Positions 1 to 9,788 of a DNA stretch of 64,000 bases are shown here, piece by piece. Positions within the stretch are counted from its first letter, which is position 1, and the number at the start of each line of letters is the position of its first letter. The DNA lies in the NCBI GenBank assembly GCA_002256985.1, contig NCGO01000013.1, positions 1-64,000 on the forward strand. Reading direction: 5' to 3'. This stretch comes from Novosphingobium sp. 28-62-57. GTDB taxonomy: Bacteria > Pseudomonadota > Alphaproteobacteria > Sphingomonadales > Sphingomonadaceae. The notes below the pieces were generated by a model. The model was given only the letters and a program-made list of their open reading frames with translations, had not been told where the DNA came from and searched no databases. The translations under genes were made by a program, and so were the position numbers.

Positions 1-117
1 GCCCTTGGAAGGGCAACCAGCCCTCCCCGCGGGCGCCTTGGCCCGATATGTTCGTCATTTCGACGCCTCGACGGTGTGGTTTATGAGTTTACGGCCTAGC
101 GCAGCCTCTCGCGAAGC

Positions 118-1830
118 TTGTGGCTTTTTCGCTGGAGACTTACTGAGGAATCACCGCCTTACGGGAGAGTCCACGTGCGTTTGAAGTCGCTCTTGACCAG
201 CAGGCAGATCAACTATCGTCTTCACCAGATTATTCTGGAGATGCAGTCTGCGGACGAGCGCATGCTTTCCCGTGTCGAATTCGATACGATCTCGACCAGT
301 GAAATGCGTTCGCTTGCAGCAGCGCTCATTTCAGGTGACACGCAATATATTCGCACAATTGATGAAACCGAGGATCAGGCGGCCCTTGTGCCTGACTGGG
401 GTTCCTGGATCGAAGGTCAACCTCTGACCACGGCTATCCTGTCAAACAGGGCGCTGCTGGTCGATCTGCTGCCACTTAACCCTGTCGAATTTGCCAAGAC
501 ATACCGTTGCACGGTGGGCCAATTCATTGCCATCATCAAATGGTTTCAAAAACACCGGAAACGCATCCATATCAATTTGCGCGATCTGGATTCTGACAGG
601 CCAGAAACGATTGAAGCCTATGCCAAGGAAGTGGATAGCATCGGCCTGATATTGCAAGAAATCGATGATAATTCCGTATTCTATTCGCTGGCTTCGCGCC
701 GCAACATCATCTTTTCGCTCGCTGATCAGGGGCGTACCCAAGACAGGCAGCGCCTGAAGCGGTTTTACACGCATGAGGCAGCCCGGATTGCAGAATTCTA
801 CCCTGCGTTGCACACCGCATATGGCAAGATTCCTTCCGACCCCGCAGAGCGCAATACCAACCACCTGACGCTGCTGGGCGCGCAAGTGCGAAATGGCCGG
901 CTTATTGCCGAAAATCAGTTCGCCTGGCGGATCGCCTACTACCGCGCCTACCGTGAAATATTCAGCGACTTTGCCGAAGGGCAGATTGATGAACTTCTCG
1001 CCAATGGCTCACCCAATCCGGTGGAATTCGCAGAACTGGCCCGTCTGGTAACCCTGTTTCATCATCGCTTCACCGCGCCCCTCACCGGAGCATTTGGCGG
1101 GACCTACAATCTGCGGATGGCGGAGTATGGCCCGATGATGGCTGGCCTGCAGACCGCCGGATCGCGCGAGGCCATTCATGGCGTTTCCTCGCACAAGGCA
1201 TTTACCGATGCCGAGCGCGACGTCTGGGATTGGTTGGCGACTGAAAAGGTTCGCAAAAAAGGAAAGGTTCTGGAAGATACCTTGACCACCGGCTGGTCGA
1301 TGATCCAGCGCCGCCAGATCGTGCAGGACGAAACCGTCGATTACATCTTGAATCAGGCAAAGCCAATCACGGACGAGATTCAGGCCTATCGCGATGATCT
1401 CATCACGGCTGTCCGTTCATCGCTGCTATCAAAGGCCAAGACCGGTGCTGAAGTCGTTTTCGATCCAGCCGAATATGCCGCAGCGCTCGAAAACAACGAT
1501 GCCGCTGACCTCGTTAGCGAAATGACGAAGGCCGTCCAACGCGTGAACTGTGTGGCAGGCCCCGTGTCGAGTTCCATTCTCATGGGGTTTGGCGTGGCTT
1601 TCGGTATTCCCGGCATCTCCTCGATTGCCGCGTTGAAGGAATTCAGCGCGTCCGCAGTGTTCGGGATCAATGCCGATGGCATCGGCACCCTGCTTCAGGA
1701 GACGATGAAAGACCCGACAAAAAGCGGCTTGGCAGGCTTCGTTTCCAACAAGCTGGGGCGGACATCGGCGCGGATGCAGATCGTAAGCCTGCTTGACGAT
1801 ATCTCGGCCAAGCAACCGAGACGAACTTGA
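118..1830 (+). CDS. Hypothetical protein, 570 residues
   Basis: An open frame of 570 codons starting at TTG; I do not recognise the family. The protein is mostly hydrophilic and probably helical, with many charged residues. One glycine- and alanine-rich apolar stretch near residues 480-525 (around SSILMGFGVAFGIPGI) could be a membrane hairpin. There is no signal peptide. The start is uncertain: TTG at 118 has no clear Shine-Dalgarno sequence, and ATG at 241 is an alternative, but the coding character already looks real from about 180. Its base composition is less GC-rich than most neighbours, which suggests acquired DNA. It stands about 95 bp before a JAMM peptidase on the same strand. Nothing visible assigns a function. 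Confidence 0.6.
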   Translation: MWLFRWRLTEESPPYGRVHVRLKSLLTSRQINYRLHQIILEMQSADERMLSRVEFDTISTSEMRSLAAALISGDTQYIRTIDETEDQAALVPDWGSWIEGQPLTTAILSNRALLVDLLPLNPVEFAKTYRCTVGQFIAIIKWFQKHRKRIHINLRDLDSDRPETIEAYAKEVDSIGLILQEIDDNSVFYSLASRRNIIFSLADQGRTQDRQRLKRFYTHEAARIAEFYPALHTAYGKIPSDPAERNTNHLTLLGAQVRNGRLIAENQFAWRIAYYRAYREIFSDFAEGQIDELLANGSPNPVEFAELARLVTLFHHRFTAPLTGAFGGTYNLRMAEYGPMMAGLQTAGSREAIHGVSSHKAFTDAERDVWDWLATEKVRKKGKVLEDTLTTGWSMIQRRQIVQDETVDYILNQAKPITDEIQAYRDDLITAVRSSLLSKAKTGAEVVFDPAEYAAALENNDAADLVSEMTKAVQRVNCVAGPVSSSILMGFGVAFGIPGISSIAALKEFSASAVFGINADGIGTLLQETMKDPTKSGLAGFVSNKLGRTSARMQIVSLLDDISAKQPRRT

Positions 1831-1925
1831 TTGGGTGCCAACAAAGCGCCGAATACGCCCGCTCCCCGTCCTCAAGACAAGGCGCATGCCTTGCAAGCCC
1901 TGTCTCCAGCCGCCACATCAGGCCT

Positions 1926-2324
1926 ATGGCATTGACCATAAGCCACCGCGCCCACGCCATCATGCTTGCCGCCGCGCAAAGCGCTAAGCCGCACGAGGCC
2001 TGTGGTCTGCTCCTGGGCACGATCGACCACATCGCAACCGCCGTCCCAACCGCCAACGTCGCCCCTGCGCCTGCCCGCCACTTCGAGATCGATCCGGCAG
2101 CGCTGATTGCCGCGCACCGCGCTGCACGCGATGGCTCCGGGCTGCAGGTCATCGGGTACTTCCATTCGCACCCCAATGGCCTTGCTCGTCCTTCGGCCAC
2201 GGACATGGCCTGCGCCGCGCGCGATGGGCGGGTGTGGGTGATTGTCGCCGAGGACGCGATTACGTGTTGGCACGATGGGATGGATGGGTTCGAACCGCTT
2301 TCCTACAGCGTCCTGCAAGGCTAA
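1926..2324 (+). CDS. JAMM/MPN-domain zinc metallopeptidase (M67 family)
   Basis: A compact JAB1/MPN/Mov34 metalloprotease of 132 residues. The JAMM signature is complete: Glu24 in KPHEACG, His80 and His82 in GYFHSHPNG, Ser90 and Asp93. These form the zinc site of an isopeptidase or peptidase. Prokaryotic members cut C-terminal tails from ubiquitin-like sulfur carriers or related substrates; the substrate here is not evident, and no ThiS, MoaD or E1-like gene is adjacent. I chose ATG 1926 because the conserved domain starts immediately after it; the frame is open further upstream but the added residues look non-coding. A short intergenic stretch separates it from chpT. Confidence 0.8.
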   Translation: MALTISHRAHAIMLAAAQSAKPHEACGLLLGTIDHIATAVPTANVAPAPARHFEIDPAALIAAHRAARDGSGLQVIGYFHSHPNGLARPSATDMACAARDGRVWVIVAEDAITCWHDGMDGFEPLSYSVLQG

Positions 2325-2431
2325 GGCAGAAGGCGATGACAAGCACCAAGCCGCCCTTGACCTACCCACAGACCGCCCCGGCGGGCACTTTTCGTGGGCA
2401 CAAACCGGGCGCGGCGAAGTTTCTCTGGACA

Positions 2432-2448
2432 GTGTAAACTGTGTAAAC
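2432..2448 (+). promoter_or_regulatory. Tandem octamer GTGTAAAC upstream of chpT
   Basis: Two exact copies of GTGTAAAC lie 9 bp apart about 32 bp before the chpT start codon, in an otherwise GC-rich 155-bp gap. The placement and A/T-rich character suggest a promoter or operator element. No known binding motif was recognised. Confidence 0.3.
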
Positions 2449-2479
2449 CTCCTTCAGGAAAAAGGCGCGAAACCTGAAC

Positions 2480-3121
2480 ATGTCAGCCAATTCCCTCGAT
2501 CTTGCCAGCCTGCTCTGCTCGCGTCTGTGCCATGATCTGCTCAGCCCGGTGGGCGCGCTTTCCAATGGGCTTGAACTTCTCGCCGATGAGAAGGACCCCG
2601 AAATGCGCAAGCGGTGCATGGAGCTGCTGGAGCAGAGCGCAAAGACTTCGGCCGACAAGCTCAAGTTTTTCCGCCTCGCCTTCGGTGCTGCAGGTGGCTT
2701 TGGTGAGAGCGTGCCGGTGTCCGAAGCGCGCGCGCTGGTCGATGCGCTGGTGGGCAACAACGGGCGGGTCAGCGTCAACTGGATGTTCGGGATCGACAGT
2801 CTGGCCAAGCCTGCGGTCAAGACCCTGCTCAACCTCGCACTGATCGGTCTCGATGCGCTGGTGCGCGGCGGAACGCTCGATATCGGAGTAGAAGTGCGCG
2901 ACAATGTGGCCGAGATCGTGGTGCGCGCCGCCGGCCAGCGCGTGGCGTTCGATCCAGCCATCGGACAGGCATTGGAAGGCACGCTGCCCTCTGCAGAAAT
3001 GTCCAGCCGCACCGCGCCTGCCGCGATGGTCCAGCAGCTGGCAGCATCCGTGGGCGGCGCGGTGCAGGTTCACATAACAGCAGAAAGCCTGGTTCTGGGC
3101 GCGGTGCTCCCGGTCGCCTAG
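2480..3121 (+). CDS. chpT: ChpT-type histidine phosphotransferase
   Basis: A 213-residue phosphotransfer protein that in alphaproteobacteria carries phosphate from the hybrid kinase CckA to CtrA and CpdR, linking cell-cycle control to, among other things, flagellar genes. The DHp-like N-terminal half has the phosphorylatable His18 in LCHDLLSPVGAL. The C-terminal half is a degenerate ATPase-like domain, as in ChpT, without the N and G boxes of a real kinase. The start ATG follows an AGGAAAAAG-like ribosome site at some distance. The stop codon abuts, by one base, the left inverted repeat of the palindromic element at 3121. Confidence 0.85.
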   Translation: MSANSLDLASLLCSRLCHDLLSPVGALSNGLELLADEKDPEMRKRCMELLEQSAKTSADKLKFFRLAFGAAGGFGESVPVSEARALVDALVGNNGRVSVNWMFGIDSLAKPAVKTLLNLALIGLDALVRGGTLDIGVEVRDNVAEIVVRAAGQRVAFDPAIGQALEGTLPSAEMSSRTAPAAMVQQLAASVGGAVQVHITAESLVLGAVLPVA

Positions 3122-3422
3122 AGCCAGATGACGTTAGGTTGCACCACCGTGACGGAGCCAATTTTGGCCCCCAGAGTCCTTGGGCGCGAGGAGAGAGGAG
3201 GAAGCCATGCCTTCGCATAGTGACCGACGCCAAGGTCTTTTGGCTCCGCTGCGATGGGCCAAAAGTGGCCCGCCGCTTGCGGTTGCGTCAGGAAGCCCCT
3301 CGGCCAAGCACTCTGGCAGCGTCGCGTTGCTTGGACGGGCAACCAGCCCGCCCTGCACAACGTTCCTTGCCGAGATGCTTCCTGACGCAATCCCGGTGGT
3401 GCAACCTAACGTCATCTGGCTC
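3121..3422. mobile_element. Palindromic element with perfect 29-bp terminal inverted repeats (MITE-like)
   Basis: The arms 3121-3149 (starting GAGCCAGATGACGTTAGG) and 3394-3422 are exact reverse complements over 29 bp. Inside, a second imperfect inverted repeat pairs about 3284-3309 (TTGCGTCAGGAAGC) with about 3363-3388 (GCTTCCTGACGCAA), and the centre carries GGGCAACCAGCCC. There is no credible gene in the 302 bp. The size, precise ends and nested symmetry fit a non-autonomous transposable or REP-type element. No clear target duplication is seen: the left flank ends CTA and the right flank starts TGA. It lies exactly between the chpT stop and the amidase start, so it may also act as a terminator or hairpin. 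Confidence 0.7.
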
Positions 3423-3427
3423 TGAAG

Positions 3428-4132
3428 ATGCGGCGCTGGCTGGTCCATCGCGAGGTGCCATCGCCCAACTGGAACGCGCGCAAGCTTCCGGTCAACATGG
3501 TGGTGCTGCACTACACCGGCATGGAAAGCGCGCAGGCCGCGCTTGATCGGCTGTGCGATCCGGCGGCAGAAGTTTCGGCGCATTACCTGATCGACGAGGA
3601 CGGAACGGTCACCGGCCTTGTCGATGAAGACAAGCGCGCGTGGCATGCCGGGCGCGGAAGCTGGCGGGGCATCACCGATGTGAACTCGGCCAGCGTCGGG
3701 ATCGAACTGGTCAATCCCGGCCACGAATTCGGCTACCGCCCCTTCCCCGATGCCCAGATCGAAGCGCTGCTGCCGCTGCTGGCCGATATCGTGAAGCGCC
3801 ACAACGTGCCGCGTGCCAACGTGGTCGGCCATTCCGATGTGGCCCCTGCGCGCAAGGACGATCCGGGCGAGCTGTTTCCGTGGGAACTGCTCGCCCGCCA
3901 CCGCCTGTGCCTGCCCACGCCCAAGCTGAAAATGCGGCTGATCTTTGATAACGAGGCCGCCTTCTTCCTCGCGCTTGAACGCTTTGGCTATGACATTTCG
4001 GACCAGAAAGCCGCCGTCCGCGCATTCCAGCGGCGCTGGCGACCGCAGCGGATCGATGGCGAAGTGGACGGACAGATCGGGGCATTGCTGTTCGAACTGC
4101 TGTTGGAACGCGATCTTGGTCATGCTAGGTGA
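3428..4132 (+). CDS. N-acetylmuramoyl-L-alanine amidase, AmpD/amidase_2 family
   Basis: A zinc amidase of 234 residues that cuts the bond between N-acetylmuramic acid and L-alanine in muropeptides. Zinc ligands are visible as His28 (VLHYTG), His135 (VGHSDVAP) and Asp145, with Glu93 in GIELVNPG as a likely catalytic partner. From about residue 165 a peptidoglycan-binding-like helical segment follows (AVRAFQRRWRPQRIDGEVDG). There is no signal peptide, so a cytosolic anhydro-muropeptide recycling role like AmpD is the likely one. The start lies only 5 bp after the right arm of the palindromic element, which may have displaced the original promoter. rnpB follows immediately. Confidence 0.88.
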   Translation: MRRWLVHREVPSPNWNARKLPVNMVVLHYTGMESAQAALDRLCDPAAEVSAHYLIDEDGTVTGLVDEDKRAWHAGRGSWRGITDVNSASVGIELVNPGHEFGYRPFPDAQIEALLPLLADIVKRHNVPRANVVGHSDVAPARKDDPGELFPWELLARHRLCLPTPKLKMRLIFDNEAAFFLALERFGYDISDQKAAVRAFQRRWRPQRIDGEVDGQIGALLFELLLERDLGHAR

Positions 4133-4137
4133 CCGCT

Positions 4138-4573
<436 letters not shown>

Positions 4574-4617
4574 CAACACCTGTTTCCTACACGCGCACGA
4601 GGCGTTAGAAAGACCCC

Positions 4618-5553
4618 ATGTCCGGCGGCCATCACCATCATCATGGACACGACCATTCACACGGGCACAGCCATGCGCCAGCCAGCTTTGGCCGTGCCTT
4701 TGCCGTCGGGATCAGCCTGAACCTTGGCTTTGTGGTGGTCGAGGCGGTCTACGGCGTGATTTCCGGCTCGATGGCGCTGGTGGCCGATGCCGGGCACAAT
4801 CTGTCTGACGTGCTGGGCCTGGTCATTGCGTGGATCGCCAGCGTGCTGGTGAAGCGGCCACCCTCGGCGCGGTTCACTTACGGCCTCAAATCCAGCTCGA
4901 TTCTGGCAGCGCTCGGCAATGCGGCGTTTCTGCTGGTCGCTTTGGGCGCGATTCTGGTCGAGACGATCCGCCGCCTGTTCGAACCGCAACCGGTGATCGG
5001 CGGCACGGTGATGATCGTGGCGGGCATCGGCATCGTGATCAACACCGCCACCGCGCTGATGTTCATGCGCGGACGGCATGATGATCTGAATATTCGGGGG
5101 GCCTATCTGCACATGGCCGCTGATGCTGCGGTATCGGCAGGCGTTGTCGTCGCCGGTTTGCTCATCATGCTGACCGGGCTGACCTGGATCGATCCGGTTA
5201 CCAGTCTGATCATCGTCGGGGTGATTGCATGGGGCACCTGGGGCCTGCTGAAAGATGCGCTGCGCATGAGCCTGCTGGGCGTGCCGTCGGGCATTGACGA
5301 GCGCAAGGTCCGCAATTTCCTGCAAAGCCTGAACGGGGTTGAGGCGGTGCATGATCTGCACATTTGGCCGATGAGCACGACCGAAACCGCGATGACGGCG
5401 CACCTTGTCATGCCCGGCGGCCATCCCGGCGACAGTTTCCTGCACCAGTTGGCGCACGAGTTGGAACACGATTTCGGCATCGGCCACGCTACCGTGCAGA
5501 TTGAAACCATCGATGGCCACGAATGCGTACTGCTGCACGATCACACGGTCTGA
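4618..5553 (+). CDS. Cation diffusion facilitator (zinc-type) exporter
   Basis: A 311-residue CDF-family metal/proton antiporter of the CzcD/ZitB type, in the inner membrane. The N-terminus is a histidine-rich metal-binding tail (residues 4-18, HHHHHGHDHSHGHSH). Six transmembrane segments follow. The metal site is formed by ADAGHNLSD in TM2 and HMAADAAVS in TM5, the HxxxD and HxxxD arrangement typical of zinc exporters. The C-terminal cytosolic domain (about 215-311) contains HDLHIWPMS. Zinc is the best guess; cobalt or cadmium cannot be excluded. No metal-responsive regulator is adjacent. Confidence 0.9.
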   Translation: MSGGHHHHHGHDHSHGHSHAPASFGRAFAVGISLNLGFVVVEAVYGVISGSMALVADAGHNLSDVLGLVIAWIASVLVKRPPSARFTYGLKSSSILAALGNAAFLLVALGAILVETIRRLFEPQPVIGGTVMIVAGIGIVINTATALMFMRGRHDDLNIRGAYLHMAADAAVSAGVVVAGLLIMLTGLTWIDPVTSLIIVGVIAWGTWGLLKDALRMSLLGVPSGIDERKVRNFLQSLNGVEAVHDLHIWPMSTTETAMTAHLVMPGGHPGDSFLHQLAHELEHDFGIGHATVQIETIDGHECVLLHDHTV

Positions 5554-5719
5554 CCTGACCTTGCGGGCATAGCCCCAAGGGCCATGTCGCAAAGCCACTG
5601 GTCAGGGTTCATTTGCGCTTCCGGAGACATTTTGACCGGGCTCGATTACCCCTCCAGCCCGGTCCCTCCCTCGACTTTCCGGCTATCTCGTTCCCTTCAG
5701 CCGGGGTCCAAGTCTATGG

Positions 5720-5759
5720 GGCGCGCTGCATCCGTGCAGCGCGCCTCCTTTTTTGTTTT
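5720..5759 (+). terminator. Rho-independent terminator
   Basis: A stem GCGCGCTGCA / TGCAGCGCGC with a 4-nt loop, followed by a long T-rich run (TTTTTTGTTTT). It sits about 165 bp after the CDF stop. The intervening 5554-5719 contains two further GC stems (for example GACCGGGCT...AGCCCGGTC) and no credible gene. It therefore either terminates the transporter transcript or ends a small RNA encoded in the gap. Confidence 0.8.
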
Positions 5760-5914
5760 ACGCTTTGGAATCAATACCCTGTCCCAAAGGGTCCATGCCC
5801 CAACGGGCATGTGGTTTGCAGGACCCGCAACACCACCTTGTGCATTGGAAGGGCAGACCGGCAGCCCAATGTCTTGCGCCGGCCACCGTCATGTTTCCAT
5901 CAAGGAGTTTTCCG

Positions 5915-6454
5915 ATGACCGCCAAGTTCCTGATCGCCGCGCTTGTTGCCACCACGGCCACCGCCGTCCCGGCCCTCATCACCCCCGCCTATGCAGAAAC
6001 GATTCCGACGACGACCATCGTTGACACCGCCGTAGCCTCACCCGATCACACCACGCTGGTTGCCGCCGTCAAGGCCGCGGGCCTTGTCGACACCCTGAAC
6101 AGCGCCGGTCCCTTCACCGTGTTCGCACCCACCAACGCTGCCTTTGCCAAGCTGCCCGCAGGCACCGTCGACACGCTGCTGAAGCCCGAAAACAAGGCCA
6201 CGCTGGCCAAGGTCCTGACCTACCACGTCGTCGCCGGCAAAGTGACCGCCGCTGACGTGCTTGGCCTGATCAAGGCTGGCAACGGCACTGCCAAGATCAC
6301 CACGGTTGCCGGGGGCACGCTCACCGCCTCGCTGATGGGCGGCGCTGTGACGCTGACCGACGAAAAGGGCGGCATGGCCCACGTAGTAGCCGCCGACCTG
6401 ATGCAGAAGAACGGCGTGATCCACGTGACCGACTCAGTGTCGCTGCCGAACTGA
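5915..6454 (+). CDS. Secreted fasciclin (FAS1)-domain protein
   Basis: A 179-residue exported protein with one FAS1 domain. A Sec signal peptide (residues 1-28, ending AYA) is followed by a FAS1 fold with both family boxes: the first around GPFTVFAPTNAAFAKLP and the second around HVVAADLMQKNGVIHVTDSV. FAS1 proteins act in adhesion or envelope interactions; the partner here is unknown. ATG 5915 was chosen because AAGGAG lies 8 bp upstream and the signal peptide starts there; the frame stays open further upstream. A strong terminator follows at 6496. Confidence 0.87.
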   Translation: MTAKFLIAALVATTATAVPALITPAYAETIPTTTIVDTAVASPDHTTLVAAVKAAGLVDTLNSAGPFTVFAPTNAAFAKLPAGTVDTLLKPENKATLAKVLTYHVVAGKVTAADVLGLIKAGNGTAKITTVAGGTLTASLMGGAVTLTDEKGGMAHVVAADLMQKNGVIHVTDSVSLPN

Positions 6455-6495
6455 CAAAACCCTCCCACGCTGTGGAGGATCAAAGAAAAGGAAGG

Positions 6496-6526
6496 GCGGG
6501 TGCTTCACGGCATCCGCTCTTTTTTA
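6496..6526 (+). terminator. Rho-independent terminator after the fasciclin gene
   Basis: A stem GCGGGTGC / GCATCCGC (one G-T wobble) with a 6-nt loop, followed by TCTTTTTTAT. It lies 42 bp downstream of the fasciclin stop codon. Confidence 0.8.
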
Positions 6527-6647
6527 TCGTCCGCATCACGCTGCCAGTTATTTTCGGCGCTTAAAGCGGTGCCAAGCCTGTGTCATTTAGGTCGGCCCGA
6601 TTACCCGTTTGCGACCATGTCTCAACTCTCCGCACAGGACATCAACA

Positions 6648-7361
6648 ATGACATTAAATATTGCTCACTCCCAATTTCCTGAACAGCAGGGCGGGCTGTT
6701 CATTTGTGGCTATGAATGGGGTGGCGGTGACGAGAGCGCCTCCTCCAACGAGAGTGCAGCAATAGATTGGGACGCATCCTGCACATTCTCGAACAAGCAT
6801 TTGCGCTACGGCCCTGCAGCGTTGAAATGGCGCTACGACAACCGCATCAAAAAGTGGTTTAGGATGTGGAACCTGCCGATCAATCAGGAGAATCCGGGGG
6901 AGCTGGACAAGTCCATCGTCCAGACCAATTGGTGCGATACGCAGAACCCCGCAATGAACGGCGACTACAGCGTTCTACGCGAGCCCCGCCAAGTCAACAA
7001 TTTCCTGTCCCACATAGCGCACTTCTCCCCAAATCTCGTTTTATTCATGGGCAGCAGGCTCATTGAAACGCTCCAGCATCCCTCGACACTATCGAGATTT
7101 CAAGACGTGGTCGGGACATGCACAAGACCGGTGAAGGCGCTGCAGAAGCCTTCCGAGCACCGACGTTTCAAGATTTGGTTCCAGACATTCGAGCGCTGTG
7201 AGGTGGTCTGCCTCCCCCACCCCTTGTCATCGCGTGGACTCAGCGACGATTACATCGCGCTATTCAATGAAGAAATGCGTGAGCGAATCGCCGACTACAA
7301 GTTGGCACGCATGTACGACCGAAAAGTTCCTGGCTGTCGACCCTTGAGCAGACACGCCTAG
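6648..7361 (+). CDS. Hypothetical protein, possibly a uracil-DNA-glycosylase-superfamily relative
   Basis: A 237-residue soluble protein without a signal peptide. Some features resemble the uracil-DNA-glycosylase superfamily: an N-terminal FICGYEWGGG loop, a central NWCDTQN block, a hydrophobic strand PNLVLFMGSRLIETL, and a C-terminal CLPHPLSSRGLSDDY resembling the HP(S) loop. This is fold-level resemblance only; catalytic residues are not securely identified. ATG 6648 is preferred over an in-frame TTG at 6609; neither has a strong ribosome site. The codon usage is less GC-biased than its neighbours, which fits horizontal acquisition. It stands alone between two terminators. Confidence 0.6.
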   Translation: MTLNIAHSQFPEQQGGLFICGYEWGGGDESASSNESAAIDWDASCTFSNKHLRYGPAALKWRYDNRIKKWFRMWNLPINQENPGELDKSIVQTNWCDTQNPAMNGDYSVLREPRQVNNFLSHIAHFSPNLVLFMGSRLIETLQHPSTLSRFQDVVGTCTRPVKALQKPSEHRRFKIWFQTFERCEVVCLPHPLSSRGLSDDYIALFNEEMRERIADYKLARMYDRKVPGCRPLSRHA

Positions 7362-7415
7362 GCAGGAACATCCAGCGAATCAGAGCCTGCGGAATAGGTC
7401 TATCGCTTGAAACGG

Positions 7416-7445
7416 GATCGCCCCGGACGCTAAGCCGGGGCGATC
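7416..7445. terminator. Hairpin between convergent genes
   Basis: A perfect 11-bp stem GATCGCCCCGG / CCGGGGCGATC with an 8-nt loop. It lies in the gap between the rightward hypothetical gene ending at 7361 and leftward clpX ending at 7479. There is no long T tract on either strand, so its use as a bidirectional terminator is inferred from position. Confidence 0.55.
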
Positions 7446-7478
7446 ATGTCTGGGTCAAGGCGTCATCGTAAGGCCCGC

Positions 7479-8738
<1,260 letters not shown>

Positions 8739-8890
8739 TCTTTCATCCCAGGCGCCTCTCCACGAGAGGCGGGTGCGGTTATCCTACTACCCCAAGGGCA
8801 TTAATCAACCGGACTCGATAACTAGTATCATGTCCCTAGCGGTCAAAATCTTTCGCGAGGCTTAAAACTTTGACCGCAAGAGAAAATCGA

Positions 8891-9598
8891 TCAGGCTGGC
8901 GCGCCGCCGGTGCCCTCTTCGACGCCGACTGCATCGGTGGCGGGCCGCGACTCGAACACCTTGTCGACCAGACCGAACTTCAGCGCTTCTTCGGCTTCGA
9001 GGAAGGTATCGCGGTCCATCGCCTTTTCGATTTCATCCAGCGTGCGGCCGGTGAACTTGACGTAAAGATCGTTCATCCGCTTGCGAATGCGCAGGATTTC
9101 ACGCGCCTGAATTTCGATGTCCGAAGCCATGCCGCGCGCACCGCCCGAAGGCTGATGAACCATGATGCGGGCGTTGGGGAGCGCGATGCGCATGCCCGGT
9201 TCACCCGCAGCAAGCAGGAACGAACCCATCGACGCGGCCTGACCGATGCACACGGTGGACACGCGCGGGCGGATGTACTGCATGGTATCGTAGATCGCGA
9301 GACCTGCCGTGACCACGCCACCGGGCGAGTTGATGTACATGGCAATGTCCTTCGACGGATTTTCCGATTCGAGGAACAGCAACTGGGCGATGATCACCGA
9401 GGCCATGTGGTCTTCAACTTCGCCCGTGACGAAGATGATGCGTTCGCGCAGCAGGCGCGAATAGATGTCGAAACTGCGCTCACCACGGCTGGATTGCTCG
9501 ACCACAACCGGGATCAGCGCGCCGGTGACGGGATCGTGGGTGAACTTGCCCTGGGAGCCATAAACATTGGCGCCGGAAGCGCCGAACAGGTCGAGCAT
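8891..9598 (-). CDS. clpP: ATP-dependent Clp protease proteolytic subunit ClpP
   Basis: The tetradecameric serine protease partner of ClpX, 235 residues. The catalytic triad is Ser123 (GQAASMGS), His148 (MVHQPSGG) and Asp197 (DRDTF). The first 20 or so residues would be a short propeptide. I chose the start at 9598 (MLDLFGASG) because a GAGGA ribosome site stands at the right distance. A second in-frame ATG four codons upstream lacks one, and the long open frame further upstream is not credible. The gene diverges from the secreted amidase at 9789, so both promoters lie in the 190-bp gap. Confidence 0.96.
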   Translation of the reverse strand: MLDLFGASGANVYGSQGKFTHDPVTGALIPVVVEQSSRGERSFDIYSRLLRERIIFVTGEVEDHMASVIIAQLLFLESENPSKDIAMYINSPGGVVTAGLAIYDTMQYIRPRVSTVCIGQAASMGSFLLAAGEPGMRIALPNARIMVHQPSGGARGMASDIEIQAREILRIRKRMNDLYVKFTGRTLDEIEKAMDRDTFLEAEEALKFGLVDKVFESRPATDAVGVEEGTGGAPA

Positions 9599-9788
9599 GG
9601 GAATCCTCATCTGGTTAGACAGTGCTATGTCGCGTGCCACGGCAAGATGTTCAAGGGCGTTAACTGCAAATCCGGGGATTTGCGTGGAACTCCACATACA
9701 CAAAGGTGTTGCGAGGCGCTTGCGCGCTTGCGACGAACACCCAAATCCTGAACTGAACATGCCGAAATCAACCTTGCAAGGAATGCCC

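Noticed and set aside
3139-3546. Small rightward frames inside the palindromic element
   Set aside because: They follow the inverted-repeat structure, are Arg/Ala-rich, overlap the amidase start and lack ribosome sites.
5584-6024. Rightward frames of 100-146 codons between the CDF and fasciclin genes
   Set aside because: They run across a terminator hairpin with a long T tract, have poor start sites and no recognisable domain; the fasciclin start is inside one of them in another frame.
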